This document shows positions 20,452-31,900 of a stretch of DNA of 64,000 nt, piece after piece. Location: positions 438,501-502,500 of the forward strand of contig CAJNDS010002634.1 of assembly GCA_905221605.1 (NCBI GenBank), written 5' to 3'. The notes under the pieces were generated by a model, which worked only from the letters and a program-made list of their open reading frames with translations, was not told the origin of the DNA and did no database searches. The first letter of the stretch is position 1, and the number at the start of each line of letters is the position of its first letter. This DNA is from Symbiodinium natans. Lineage: Eukaryota > Sar > Dinophyceae > Suessiales > Symbiodiniaceae. Made by a program: the position numbers and the translations under genes.

Positions 20452-21920
20452 CTCGGAGATCGCTGTCGAAGAGTGGCTGCCTTCTTCTCTGGGAGTTTAC
20501 CATCTTGCGAGTACCTTCTTGGGGTCCTTATGATAATAAGGGGATCCTACTATTTCGGGGTCATATATATATATATATATGTGTCTATCTCAGGGGTACG
20601 CCTACTTTCGTAGACCCCCATATACCTTCTGTAGAAGGTCGGCTTGATGCACGTGCCTGTCCATGCACGTTCCCTTCACCAAGGTGGTGCGTGTACGAAA
20701 TCGCGGAAGCTGTGGTCTCAAAGGCCGGAGGGCCCTGAGCAAACCAGGAACCCTAAACCTCAAACCCTAAACCCGAAACCCTTTGGGTGGGTGGGCTTTT
20801 TCTCCGGAGATCCCGAATTCCCAGGCCCCTGCAACTCTGACCCTTCAACACTAAAGCCCGCCAGCTGAGAGCAGCTGCTTGGAGAAGTTGACGGCTATGT
20901 TTTAGGGTTCAGGGTTCTGGGTTTTGGGTTTTGGGAACAGGCAGAGGATTTAGGCTGGGCTTCAATGACTTGAAGCATAAATTCTTCGGACTCCTTGCCA
21001 AACCATGCCCAAGCCCTGGATGATCAACCTTGACCTCCTTGACCCTGACCTCCTCGACCCAAGACACCCCAAGCCCAAAGTCTAGGGTTTAGGGTTTAGG
21101 TTACAGCCTCATCTCCTACAGCCAAAGCCCCAGCGGCGCGTGCCCCCACCGGAGGCCCCCGTGGCCATGGCTTTCTCTGAGGCGGCTTTTGAGGGTTGTG
21201 GGTGTAAGGGGATTGATAGGCTTTTTAGGGTTAGGGTCGAGGCTTTAGGGTGTTAGGGTGTAGGATGTTAGGGTGTAATTAGGGTGTAGGATGTTAGGGT
21301 GTTGGGGTTTAGGTTTCAAAACGGGTGTTGACAGGACCTTTGAGCCTCAGCATGTCCTGGCTTTCAACAGACGTGCTGATAGGGTTTCATAGCATTTTGA
21401 GGGCATGCTTTTGGCTGCTGGGGTTTGTTCCACATGGGGTTGGGTGGGTCCACGTTCAACATACCCAGACATACCCGAAATTCGAAGAGAATCCTCTGCC
21501 AATGCCCTCCACAACCGAAAGCGGAACCTCCTTACAGCCGAGACCGAACATGTTCTCGGCTTAGGTGTACCCGAAGCCCTAAACCCGCTTCAGTGGCAAC
21601 AGAGCACCGTCGGCATTTTGGGATTCTAGGGCGTTTTGGGGGCTTCCGGATACTGGCTATATGCTTTTTGGCTTTGGGGGTTTTAGGGTGTTGAAACCTG
21701 TCTGGAACCATTGGAACGGAGCCACCTCAGCTTAGCCCTTTCAACCTGCTGTCAACCCCTGCTTGGATCTCCAATGACCTCTGCCGCTCAGCCCCAAAAC
21801 CCTATAGACCCTAAGCAAAAAACCGTGATGCCCTTATTTTTCAACCGTACTAATGCCAGAACCTTGCAACGTGGACGTAAAGTTCAGCTAGGCGGGCGGC
21901 CAAAGAAACCTAAGCCCTAA
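20452..21920. other. Exon-like islands and degenerate repeats
   Basis: Includes an AT microsatellite (20565-20582) and several short open, GC-rich islands: about 20637-20735 (RWCVYEIAEAVVSK), 21135-21192 after a CTCCTACAG acceptor (PQRRVPPPEAPVAMAF) and 21470-21560 (ESSANALHNRKRNLL). RWCVYEIA resembles a motif common in dinoflagellate proteins, as far as I recall. I could not join them into a gene. Degenerate TTTAGGG and TTAGGGTGTAGG units lie at 21080-21310. Confidence 0.35.
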
Positions 21921-21942
21921 ACGCAACAAACCGCCCATAAAG

Positions 21943-22385
21943 CGCTGGCCAAACGCCCACAGGTTGGGATGTTTCCCCCTTATACTAAGTATAACAGTCC
22001 TTAGTAGGGACGAGAGTACCCCTATTAGAATATTTTGGTAGTATAGTTGGGCCTTATACTAACAGTCCTTAATCGGGATTAGGGCCCTAAACCCTAAACC
22101 CTAAACCCTAAACCCTGGTAGAATCCCTGTTCGTAGAAGGGGGAACATCCCAACCCACAGGCCTCGCTGGAGTCTGCCTCGGGTGCGTTCGAGGCACTCC
22201 TGCGAGCCAGGCCGGGTGCTGGTGTTTAGGGTTTAGGGTTTAGGGTTTAGTGTTTAGGGTTTAGGGTTTAGGGTTAGGGTTTTGGGTTTTGGGTTTTGGG
22301 TTTAGGGTTTAGGGTTTAGGGTTTAGGGTGTAGGGACAAGAGTCTCAGGGCTGTTTCTACGGAGAGGGGTGTAGGAATGCCCTAA
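21943..22385 (+). CDS. 3' part of a gene interrupted by an introner and a telomere-repeat intron
   Basis: The exon ending at 21962 (ALAKRPQ) joins in frame to exon 22161-22221 (ASLESASGAFEALLRARP) when the TIR element at 21963-22160 is removed. That exon ends G|GTGTTTAGGG, and a 105-nt telomere-repeat intron (22222-22326) ends TTTAG. The last exon 22327-22385 reads CRDKSLRAVSTERGVGMP and TAA. The start of the first exon is unresolved because an in-frame TAA lies at 21918. No family recognised. Frame continuity across two introns is the main evidence. Confidence 0.42.
21963..22160 (+). mobile_element. Introner (family A TIR element acting as an intron)
   Basis: Inverted termini GTTGGGATGTTTCCCCC and GGGGGAACATCCCAAC (21963-22154) are flanked by CCACAG on both sides, a 6-bp target duplication. 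The TIR gives the GT donor and the downstream CCACAG gives the AG acceptor, so the intron is the element plus one duplication copy. The interior contains four CCCTAAA units. Confidence 0.65.
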
Positions 22386-22646
22386 ACTGATTGTTGTTTC
22401 CATCTTACTTTTTTAGCTCTCTCCCTCACTCTCTCTTTGACTATCTGTCTCTCTTGAGGACTTGGGGGGCTGAGGGTCACGGATTCGGGGTGGTTTGTGG
22501 GGTGAGGGGGCTCATAGGATCCAATTTGCAGCAGCGTGGGGCTCACAGAGTTCCCACAATGGCTATGATGCCAGAAGCCCGATCTACCCTATGCACGATA
22601 AACCCTGAGTTTTTTTTCCGGCAGGTACTTTTTGTGTGCTGCGGCC

Positions 22647-23816
22647 ATGAGAAGCCCTAGGTTTAGTGTTCAGAGCATCTATGGGGGTTACGGGGGGTGC
22701 GGGGTCACAGGGTTTCTACCCATGGAGTTTCCTGAAATCTCCCGGTCAAAGGCCTTTGCCAAGGCACGCGTGCAGCTGCTTTCAGCAGGCCTGCCTTTCG
22801 CGCGTATCGAGGGCGTCGACCTGCGAGAGGTTGAGGCAGCAGACGGCGAGGTGTTGCAAAGTTTGATCAGCGAGCACGGGGTGCTGTGCTTCCCGCAGCA
22901 AAACCTGACTCCGGAGCAGGAGCTCAACGTCAACCGCGCATTCGGCTACCACGACACAGCTGAAGAGACTGTCGGTGGGCCATCGCAGAAGTACTTTGGC
23001 TTTGCAAGCTCCGTGGATTCTGGCGTCCCCGTGCATGCAGTTCCGGGGTGCCCCTTGGTGCAGGTGCAAGGCAACGGCACCTTCAAGGATCATTGTGGAA
23101 TTGAGGAGGTGACGTTGCAGGTGGCGGTCGGCTTCCTCACCGAAGGCTTCCACTCGGATGGGCTACACGACCAGGCCGACTTCGACTCCGACACGCTACC
23201 GGTCTTGACAAGCATGTACTGCCACCAGGCCTGCACCGACGGCACTGGGGAAACCAACTTCCTGTGCTCCCGCGCTCCTTTGCGAAAGCTTTCGTCAGAG
23301 CAGTTGGCTTTCCTGCGAGGCTGCCGTCTGCATTACCAAAGCCGCGATGTACTAAAACAAGGACGCCCCGTCATGGAGGGTGGCTTGAGGCGCCTTCGAC
23401 GGCCGGGCCAGGAGGAAGTCACGACCCCGGTCTCACGAGAGCTGTTGCTTGCTTCCGCTGAAGCTGGCCCGGTGCATCCCATTATCCGGCGACATGCAGA
23501 TACCGGAGATGAGGCCTTGTGCATCAGCTGTGGGAATGTGGCGTTCATGGTCTCCCCAAAAGGCGTCGAGGGCCCTGCCGCCTGTTACGACCTCATCGAG
23601 AGTTTCTTCGCTGATCAGGAGATGTACGCACACCGCTGGCACCCCGGTGACTTCGTGATTTGGGACAATCGGCTTTGCTTGCACGCAGGGCCGCGTGCCG
23701 TCCATGGCGACCGGCTCATGCACCGCGTCCGGCTGCGCGGCTCTGCTCGTTGCAATGCCGACTGCGCAGAGGTGTGGAAGCAAGTGAGGCAGGAGAGGGC
23801 CGAAGGCCTTTGGTGA
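22647..23816 (+). CDS. TauD/TfdA-family 2-oxoglutarate Fe(II) dioxygenase
   Basis: This non-haem iron enzyme would hydroxylate a small substrate using 2-oxoglutarate and O2; the substrate cannot be told. With ATG 22647 as residue 1 the protein has 389 residues, slightly longer than typical family members. The facial triad is visible as HSD (H169, D171) in GFHSDGLH and a distal His in WDNRLCLHAG (H346). A basic RVRLRG segment (R360, R362) probably binds 2-oxoglutarate. The N-terminal FARIEGVDLRE and GVLCFPQQNLTPEQ also fit the family. An ATG at 22722 (CCCATGG) is the alternative start. A strong splice acceptor (T-run, CCGGCAG, 22611-22624) upstream means this may be the last exon of a longer gene. 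Codons are GC-rich, unlike the flanks. Confidence 0.85.
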   Translation: MRSPRFSVQSIYGGYGGCGVTGFLPMEFPEISRSKAFAKARVQLLSAGLPFARIEGVDLREVEAADGEVLQSLISEHGVLCFPQQNLTPEQELNVNRAFGYHDTAEETVGGPSQKYFGFASSVDSGVPVHAVPGCPLVQVQGNGTFKDHCGIEEVTLQVAVGFLTEGFHSDGLHDQADFDSDTLPVLTSMYCHQACTDGTGETNFLCSRAPLRKLSSEQLAFLRGCRLHYQSRDVLKQGRPVMEGGLRRLRRPGQEEVTTPVSRELLLASAEAGPVHPIIRRHADTGDEALCISCGNVAFMVSPKGVEGPAACYDLIESFFADQEMYAHRWHPGDFVIWDNRLCLHAGPRAVHGDRLMHRVRLRGSARCNADCAEVWKQVRQERAEGLW

Positions 23817-24530
23817 GCATTCATTCCCATACATACTTCCAGGGACCTAATTCTTGTGTCTTTGCAAGGGCTCTGGTGCCCTAAGTCTGCCTTAGGCACC
23901 TGGAAGTACGAGTCACGATGGACATTGGATGCAGGAGAGAGTCAGTGGCTCCTGCCTGCCTACATATGAGAAGCCTGCAGGCTGCAAGGTGCGCAGACGA
24001 AGTTCCAGCGGTGGTTGGGGTGCTTGGGGGGTGAAGGTTGAGAGGTGCAAACTCAGTGTTTTCTTCGGACTCTTTGCAATTTTGCCTTGCCTGCCGCGTG
24101 CGAGTGTAAGATAGTGTAGGCGTCGGCCTGCGGCGAAGCTGCCTAAAGGTTCATGGGTACTTATCTCAAGTGGAGTTATTAGTAGGATAGCTTAAGCGGA
24201 TGTAGTGCAGTAGAACCATCAGGAAGATACTTGTATAGTAACAAATAAATACAAACATATGTATATATACACAGCCCAATGATATCTGCACATGAACCTT
24301 TTCAAACCCTAAACCCGAAAAGGGGCGGCCTCCAAGCCCGAAGCTTCGAAACCCAACATCCCAGCGTTGCTAAAACCTCCCTAAACTCTACCTTGGGGAC
24401 GATATGAATATGAACCCTAACTTAACAGGGTTTATGGTTCATTTACCTTAACGGAAGTTATGGTAAAAAGGGAATATGACCGCAATGTTCGGGTTCCTTT
24501 GGTTCTCAAGGTAAACCCTAAACCCTGAAC
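23817..24530. other. No clear gene; hairpin element and AT-rich tract
   Basis: Apart from an open island at about 23929-24110, the stretch holds a family B hairpin (24145-24301), AT-rich sequence and a few CCCTAAA units. Confidence 0.4.
24145..24301. mobile_element. Family B TIR hairpin element
   Basis: AAAGGTTCATG at the left and CATGAACCTTT at the right are perfect 11-bp inverted ends around about 135 bp of AT-rich DNA. Confidence 0.65.
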
Positions 24531-24538
24531 CCCCTCAG

Positions 24539-24625
24539 CGCCGACCAGGACCGCCAAAGCGAAGTGCCGTGATCCCGAGGACGAGCAGCTGATCCGCGAG
24601 AAGGTGAAGATGTCCCGCCCTGAGG
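24539..24625 (+). CDS. Single candidate exon, charged protein
   Basis: Follows a CCCCCTCAG acceptor and encodes APTRTAKAKCRDPEDEQ then LIREKVKMSRPE before a GGGTTTTGGGG repeat that could act as donor. Strongly codon-like but too short to assign. Confidence 0.35.
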
Positions 24626-24670
24626 GTTTTGGGGTTTTGGGGTTTAGGGTTTAGGGTTTAGGGGGTTTAG

Positions 24671-24772
24671 TTCCCCCTTATACTAACAGCTCCTGAATAG
24701 GGATTATATTAGGTAGTACTTAGTGCTATAATCCCTATGAAGGACTCTTAGGTCTGAGTAGGAACATCCCAA
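24671..24772. mobile_element. Family A TIR element, left end eroded
   Basis: TTCCCCCTTATACTAACAG at left and GGAACATCCCAA at right, with AGTCCT-type internal motifs. The first TIR bases are replaced by a TTTAGGG array. Confidence 0.6.
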
Positions 24773-24796
24773 GCCGGCGGGGTTTAGGGTTTAGGC

Positions 24797-24938
24797 TTCC
24801 CGGATCCAGTTGGAGTTCGGTTTTGCTTCTGGATTTCCATATGCATGAAGATCTCCTCCAAAGTCAGGGTGACGTCTTGCTTGAACTCCATGGTAGCATT
24901 CATTCCAGTCATCGCTATGTTTGTGCCCCCGAGGATAG
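24797..24938 (-). CDS. Candidate minus-strand exon
   Basis: On the minus strand, after an AG, the sequence is open and protein-like (NIAMTGMNATMEFKQDV then TLEEIFMHMEIQKQN). Unlike most islands here it lies on the minus strand. No family recognised. Confidence 0.35.
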
Positions 24939-25383
24939 CTCGTAAAATGACTCCTTGGTATAAAGAGGAACCCTTAGAAGGGACCCTTAATCCAATTCCC
25001 CTATATAACCCCTATATGTATATGTATATATATATATATGTACATACCTTGTGTAGTCCCGATGTACCTAAGCAACCCCTAAAACCCTAAAAAGCCCCTA
25101 AGGTCCCTTAGAAGGGTCCCTCCTTTGATATAGGGGTCGGTATAATTACTAATAAATATTCTCTTATGGTCCCCTTGTAATTATACTAGAAGAACCCCCC
25201 CCAAAAAAAAAAAAAAAACTACTCTAATGATTCAAGCCCCTCCTTTAGTCCCTTTAGTCCCCAAACTGCCCCTCTATATATATATATATATATATATATA
25301 TCTTACAATGTACCTCAGAAGCCCCCGCAGTAACCCCTAAAAAGACCGTAAAAAGCCCCTCCTTGAGTCCCTTGATATGATAC

Positions 25384-25475
25384 TAACCCTAAACCCTAAA
25401 CCCTAAACCCTAAACCCTAAACCCTAAACCCTAAACCCTAAACCCTAAACCCTAAACCCTAAACCCTAAACCCTA
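25384..25475. repeat. Interstitial telomere-like array (CCCTAAA)n
   Basis: About 13 perfect tandem units. Confidence 0.9.
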
Positions 25476-25733
25476 CCCCCTTAGAAGGGCCTTTAGTCCC
25501 TTGAAGTCTTGTAAGGTCCGGTGGGTTCAAGCAGCTGGACTCGGTCATCTTTTCCTTCCGGCTGCAAGCATTCCAGGAGCCGATTGGCAGAGTTAGGGTT
25601 TAGGGTTTAGGGTTTAGGGTTTAGGGCTTAGGGCTTAGGGCTTAGGGTTTAGGGTCCTAAACCCCCAAAATACTCTTTGCAGGTTTCGGGCCATTTTTTT
25701 ACATACTTTGGGGGTCCAGGTAAGCCCTGTAGA

Positions 25734-25788
25734 TTGGGATGTCCCCCGTTATACTAATCTCCTTAACAAGGGGGGAGGGGGCATCCAA
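25734..25788. mobile_element. Short family A TIR copy
   Basis: TTGGGATGTCCCCC at left and GGGGGCATCCAA at right, only 55 bp; probably an internally deleted copy. Confidence 0.5.
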
Positions 25789-25819
25789 ACCCTAAACCCT
25801 AAACCTCCATTTCTGTGGG

Positions 25820-25824
25820 TTGTT
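25820..25824. repeat. Copia target-site duplication, left
   Basis: TTGTT directly before the 5' LTR; the same pentamer follows the 3' LTR at 40703-40707. Five bp is the usual size for Ty1/copia integrases. Confidence 0.7.
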
Positions 25825-25931
25825 TGTTGTTACAGAAAGACATTTCATTACTTACCGTTGTTCGCTCACGGCTCAAGAAAAAGGCGTGTGCACGTTTCCC
25901 TAAATATTGGGGCTGTCTGCTGGTAACAATA
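25825..25931 (+). repeat. 5' LTR
   Basis: 107 bp, TGTTGTTAC...GTAACAATA, with near-perfect inverted ends (8 of 9). Identical to 40596-40702. Very short for an LTR; no obvious promoter motif is visible, and dinoflagellates generally lack TATA boxes. Confidence 0.85.
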
Positions 25932-25943
25932 GGTTATCAGCCG
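25932..25943 (+). other. Putative primer-binding site
   Basis: GGTTATCAGCCG lies immediately after the LTR and resembles the initiator-tRNA(Met) primer site (TGGTATCAGAGCC) with gaps. Position fits; complementarity to a host tRNA is not verified. Confidence 0.35.
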
Positions 25944-25972
25944 TAGTACCACGCTAGTTTGACTACTCTGTG

Positions 25973-28900
25973 ATGACGGACCAAGCTCCGCTAGGTCCTG
26001 CAGGCATACCAGTCCCGGATGACGGAGCGAGCAACCTGAGCATGTCCTTTGATGGTAATGCTCCAGGTGAGGACGCCGCTCCCCGGGAGGGTGAGCTCCC
26101 GTTGACCACAACCGCACTAAGGCTACATGACCATAGGCTCTTTCAGAAGGGTGCAGTTTCCGAGGCCGGTGTCACCACCGGTGCCTCGAGCCGTCAGACT
26201 GCGTCCGCGCCTTGGCAGGTTGTGTCCCCTAGTGCTAGACAACCACCGGCCAGCCTTCCGATAGCAGCCGGAGGAAGCTCATCCCAAGATATTAGTCCGT
26301 CAGCCCAGAGTCTTTTCCCACCGACCTCCTCGACTATGAACAGTTTGACAATCGGCGATCAGCGAATCCTGCAGAATCAAGCAAACATTAGCAATGTGTT
26401 TGTTCAGAACGACAGGTCGCCGTTACTCGAGCAAATAGCTGAACATCGCCACAATCAGATCATTGGTCAGATCGCAAACAATTTTCAGGAGCAACTCCAA
26501 GCAATGGGTATGAATGTCATGTCGGGAGTGTCACAACTCAGAGTTGAACTTGCTCAGGCCGAAACCAGATTAGGTAGTGAGGAGACACAGGCCAGACAGA
26601 GATTGGCAACAGGTCAGTCGCAGCTTGACTCGCAGGCCAATGAGATCAACGTGGCACGAGGTGAAGCTCAAGCTTTGGCCCAAAGACTAAGCGCTGCTGA
26701 GAGCCACGCTGACGCTACCTACGCTAGGTTGCGTGATCAACTTCACCAAGCGGAAGCTAAGGCCGTCAGCAACGCGGATCTCCTCAATGCTGAAATGGAC
26801 AGTGCCCGTGTCGCCGCTGCTCAGGCAACACATGCAGTTCAGGCGACATCTGAGGTTGAGATTTCACGCTTGACTGCTGAAGTTAGGGATTTCAGGGTGA
26901 TGATGAGTCACGAGTCAGAGAAGAGAAAGATGGCTGAAAAGGAGAATGCTGAACTGAAATCGCAGCTAAACCAGGCCATCGCGGCTCTGCAGGCTCATGC
27001 AAGCGCAACGGGGTCCGCCCCATCTGCGCCACCGGGTCTGATCCCTACCTATCCCATCAATACTCCGCCTCAGGACGCCAAAGGGTCAAGGCCCCGACGC
27101 CACCCTGACGGGGGAGGCCCTGATGGAGATGATGACGGCAGCGATGATGATGACTCGAGCAGCAGTCATAAGAAGAAAAAGAGCAAGAAGAAAGACAAGA
27201 AAAACAAGAAGAGGGATTCCAGTTCCTCTTCTGATCTCTCGCCCAAGCAGCTCAAGGCAATCATCAAGCAACTTGCCAAAGGAAAGACTAACGAGAAGGA
27301 GGAAGTTGATGAGGATGTAAACAAGACCAAATCCAAGGAGGCCGAGAAGATCCTGTTCCCCAAGTTCCCGACACCTGAACAGTACAGGAACTGGCGAATT
27401 AGGGTTCGTGAAGCTGTAGTTGCAGCGTCCAATAAGCCGGATGAAGCTTTTGAATGGCTTTCGAAGGTATGGGACAAGGACTCTAAGGAAGAAGAGTTAA
27501 GGGACACAGGTGGCTTCTCTACTCTCGATGCCAAGGTCTTGTCGGCAGTGACAAATGTCCTTGAAGGTGACTTCGCGCGCCAAATGGACACCCTCAAGGA
27601 GAGGGAGGCTCACGCCGGGAGGCTAGTGAGGGGTAGACAAATCCTGTTTCTCCTTCATCAGCACTTTGCTACAAACATCCTACACAATTCCGTGTATGAC
27701 ATGGAAGACCTCCTTTCAGTGACATTGGTAAACGAAAACCTTGTGATGTTCGTTAGGAACTGGGATACGGTGCTTTCAGGCATTCAGACCACCCCTGAAG
27801 ACAAGGTTCTCGAACCGCTCTTTCATAGGCAGGTAAAGAAATGCAAAGCACTTCAGCACGATATTGCCATCTATGAAAGGGCTGCCGAAGGCTCCAGTGA
27901 AAGATCGTTTAAATTTCTCTACGACGCCGCCAATAGCCACTTGAATCGAAAAAGGCTCGAGAGGAACCGGGAGCGGATTGCCAAGCAAACTGGAGCTCCT
28001 GCTGTTCCTACTGCGCCTGCACCCAAGAAAGTACCCAAAGGGTTTTGCATCTCTTTTGTCAAGAACGGCAGTTGCAAGAATGGTGGCAGTTGTAAATACA
28101 AGCACCAGACGCCCAGCGGACGTGGCAGATCGCAGTCACCCGGCGGAGGCCGAGGGAGAAGTCCTTCAAGACCCAACTCCCCGTCAGGAAAGCCTCGAGT
28201 GTGCAAGTTCTACAAACAAGGTCGTTGCGACCGTGGAGAGAATTGCAAATTCATGCACACCGGAAAGCCAGGTGCCGCTGCTACACCCGACGGAAGTCAG
28301 AAGGGATCTGCGCGCCCTGACAAGGGCAAGGACAAGAAGAAGAAGAAGGAACGCAAGGGCTCCAGGGCTAGCTCCAAGGGTTCTAAGGGAAGCAAGGGTT
28401 CGAAAGGATCACATGGCTCCGGGAACTCGAAGGGCTCAGCTCGAAGGAGGAGTGGCGGACCTTCTCTCCCTGCAGCAGTTTGCCTTCTAGGAGCAATGAT
28501 GGCCGGCACGGCTTCCCAAGCCGACGCTTTTACTCTCCGGAAGGATGAGTCGTACTGGCCCCCTCAGTGTTCCACTGACATGCGTTTGGCGCTACCAGCA
28601 GTGTCTTTTGACAACAGCCCAATGTACATCAACTTCCCACTCAGAGATGGAGAGCTTAAGTTCCCTGTTGAGAATCCTCAGCGCAGGTATGACAAGAAGT
28701 GGTCTGTTGACTACATTCCCAAGCCAGACAATCAATCCACCAGAGATGCACTTATGGCCGCTCGCATGTTGAGAGCTACGGTCAAAGACAGTCTGGAGGA
28801 CAAACCAAGCCGTTGCAATTACTGTTGCGATACGGAGTTTGGTTGCAACTATTGCATTCCAAAAGGGTTGAGAGTGTCTTGTCCCGCTAAGGTTCAACTA

Positions 28901-31900
28901 TCATCAGAATCGCCACCCATCGAATGGATTGGTGACACAGGGAGTGCTCAGGATCTCATCTCAGAGCGGGAGCTTGTGAATCTGCATCCGTACGAATCGG
29001 ACTGCCCAATCAACATTTGCACTGCGAATGGACCGAGTTACGCAGGCACGCAATGTGATGTAGGGATACCATCCCTCAACAGCATAGCCAAGCCTTATGT
29101 TCTCCCCGACACTCCCAATGTTCTTTCAGTAGGACAGAGATGCATGGATCTGGGTTACGACTTCATTTGGAAAGGATTTCAGAGACCCTATTTCAGGAGT
29201 CCGGGAGGTGACAAGGTTTTCCTTGATGTGAAGGATAACGTTCCGTACTTGAAGTCTTGGAAGGAGGGTATCGCTTGTCCTGCCCATTCAAGACACGAGT
29301 CCACTCGGATCGATACGGATGATGCTGTTGAGACCATCACCAACCCTGAACAGATTGCCGCGCAACTTATCCAGGAGCAGGATTTCTCCCATCAGGCATG
29401 CTTGCGATTGCTGAAGGACTCAAACTTTAAGCAATCTAGGTTCAACAGGAAAGCCATCAAACCGAAGGACAGTAAGGACTCGAAGTACATGATTTTCGGG
29501 GCTTTTTCACATGGGGGGATGCAAGGGATAACCAATCGCACTCATTCCTACCCCAAGGTGATTAAGTACCTTCTGTCCTATCTTAAACATCATGGAGCGG
29601 ATGGCCCAATAACATCGATTGCTGTCAATCAGAACTCAGGCGTTAAAATGCACAAGGATGTCAACAATCACCGTGAACACCTCAACTACACCATTGCAGT
29701 CGGCGATTTCACCGGAGGCGAATTGTGGATTCACGATGACACCATCCGGAAGGATGAGCCAGGTTGCATCAACAAGATCGCCCCCACTGGTGCCAAACTG
29801 GGAGGTCGTTTGCACAGGTCGAAGTCGAAGATCATTTCCTTCGATCCAAAGACTTTCCATTGCGTCACTCCCTGGAAGGGCGAGCGTTGGAGCATCACGG
29901 GATACGTCAATCGCGCTGTGCACAGGCTGGATTCGTATCAGCTAGAGAAGCTTAAATCACTGGGGTTCTTGCTGCCGAAACAGAAGAACTTCCCTCCAGC
30001 AGTGCCTGCGGAAATCGATGAGGAGATGGCTCTTTACGAGTTAGCGACTATGGATCCTCCAGCTCCGGCCCCAGAACCGAAAAGCAAGCCTAAAGTGAAG
30101 TTGAAAAAGAAGCCTGAGGAACCCTCAGACAAGAAGAAGATTGCCAAAGAAGCCTCCAAAGCCGAACCACCTTCGGATGAACCAGATTGGTCAACAGTCG
30201 AGGGGTTATTGAAAGAAGCTGTTGCCCCCATCCCTTCATCTCCGGATGAAGAGTTCCTTGATGAAACGGAACTGATCAGGTCGCCGAAACCCGATTCAGG
30301 TGAGCCGAGCGTCCTCCCTCCTCCTCCGGAAGGAGAGAGGCATGCTCCAGATGGGGATCCTGGTGAGGGTAGTGGTGGGGAAGGCAAGAGGTCGAGGCGC
30401 ATTGAGAATTTGAAGAAAGAAGCCAAGTCAGCGGCGCATCTCATGACGCACCTTCCCAAAAATCCATTCTGTGATGTTTGCCAAAGAGCTAAGATGTACA
30501 AGCCGCCTTCGTACCAAACGGATGGCTGGCACAGCGTCGAAGCTAAGGCGTTTGGAGACCATATCACTGCGGATCACATCATTGTGTACCGTGATAGGGA
30601 TACGGTTATAGAAGAATCCAGATTGGCCCTCGTACTGAAGGATGTTGCGACTTCTTTTACGTATGCCTACCCTTCAGCACTGAGGTCAGAGGATGAGTGC
30701 ATTGCAGCATTGCAACATTTCGTTTCCTCCTCTGACGAGGTAGGGGTATTCTACAGCGATCAAGCTAAAGAACTCATCTCTGCCGCCAAGTTCTTAGGTT
30801 GGAGACATGAACAATCCAAAGCGTATATTCATCAATCCAACGCGATCGCAGAACGCGCAGTGCGCGCCACCACCGAGGGTACTAGAAGCAATTTGCTTCA
30901 GGCCGGGCTCTCGCATGTGTACTGGCCACAGGCTCTCGAGCATGCGTGTACCGCTGTGAATATAAGTAACCCCCATGGGGCGAAGTTTACACCGTGGTTC
31001 AAGCGTTTCGGGAGCCAGTTCCCGGGAAAGGTCATTCCCTTTGGTTGCAGAATCGACTATTGGGTTGGACCCAAGAAAAAGCGCAAGAATCGTGAAAGGT
31101 TCGAGCCAACTGCTGAACCAGGTGTTTTCGTGGGATATCATTTTCAGCCGGGCATGAAATGGAAGCACGAGGTATTGGTTCTTTCACTGAAAGAGTTAAA
31201 TCGACAGGACTTCCATGAATGCATCAAGCCCATAAGAGCATACCAGTTCAAGGTGCCTGAAGGTGATTTCACTTTTCCCATGAAACAGAGGTACGAACGT
31301 GTGCAACAAGGTCTCGCTGCCGATGCCCTCGAGCGACCAGCGACGGAGTCACTCCACAATCAGGACGCTGAGCCCTCAGCTGAACAGGCCGCTGAAGCTT
31401 CTGACGCCGACCGGAAGGTTGAGCCCCCTAAAGTTCTTCACCCCAAAACCGGCAAGGAGATTCCTCTGCCGGAAGGTGGGAAGTACTATGATTCGGGGGG
31501 TACACTAGGTCGTCGCTACGGGGGGACTAGAGGTTCTAGAAAGCCGGACAGCATCCCGAGCGATCTATGGGTCCGTCTCTCCAAAGCACAAAAGGAGAAG
31601 GCCATTGATGATGAGGCTCGAGAGCAAGCTTTGAGAGATCTCGAGGCCCGAGAAACTCCCTCGTCAAGTAGCAGCGCCAGGCCCTCTGCAGTAGCTAATC
31701 CGGTTAAAGATGAATGGACAATTCGGGGGGATAAGCTCATCCGCTTTCACTACTCTCCGAGACGTGAACTGTTCTCCCCTGATCTCACTGATTGTCCTGT
31801 TCCTATCTCCGCTCTTGGTAAAGAGAGATTGACCAAAATCATGCCAATTGGAGGTACGGACATCATAGCCGATTGTGATGAATGGCGTCATGTACGCAAG

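Larger units (their letters stand above)
24950..25819. other. Repeat-rich left flank of the copia insertion
   Basis: Includes TA microsatellites (25012-25040, 25270-25302), an A-run (25204-25219), a 13-unit CCCTAAA array (25384-25475), a TTTAGGG array (25595-25655) and a short family A copy (25734-25788). Confidence 0.6.
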
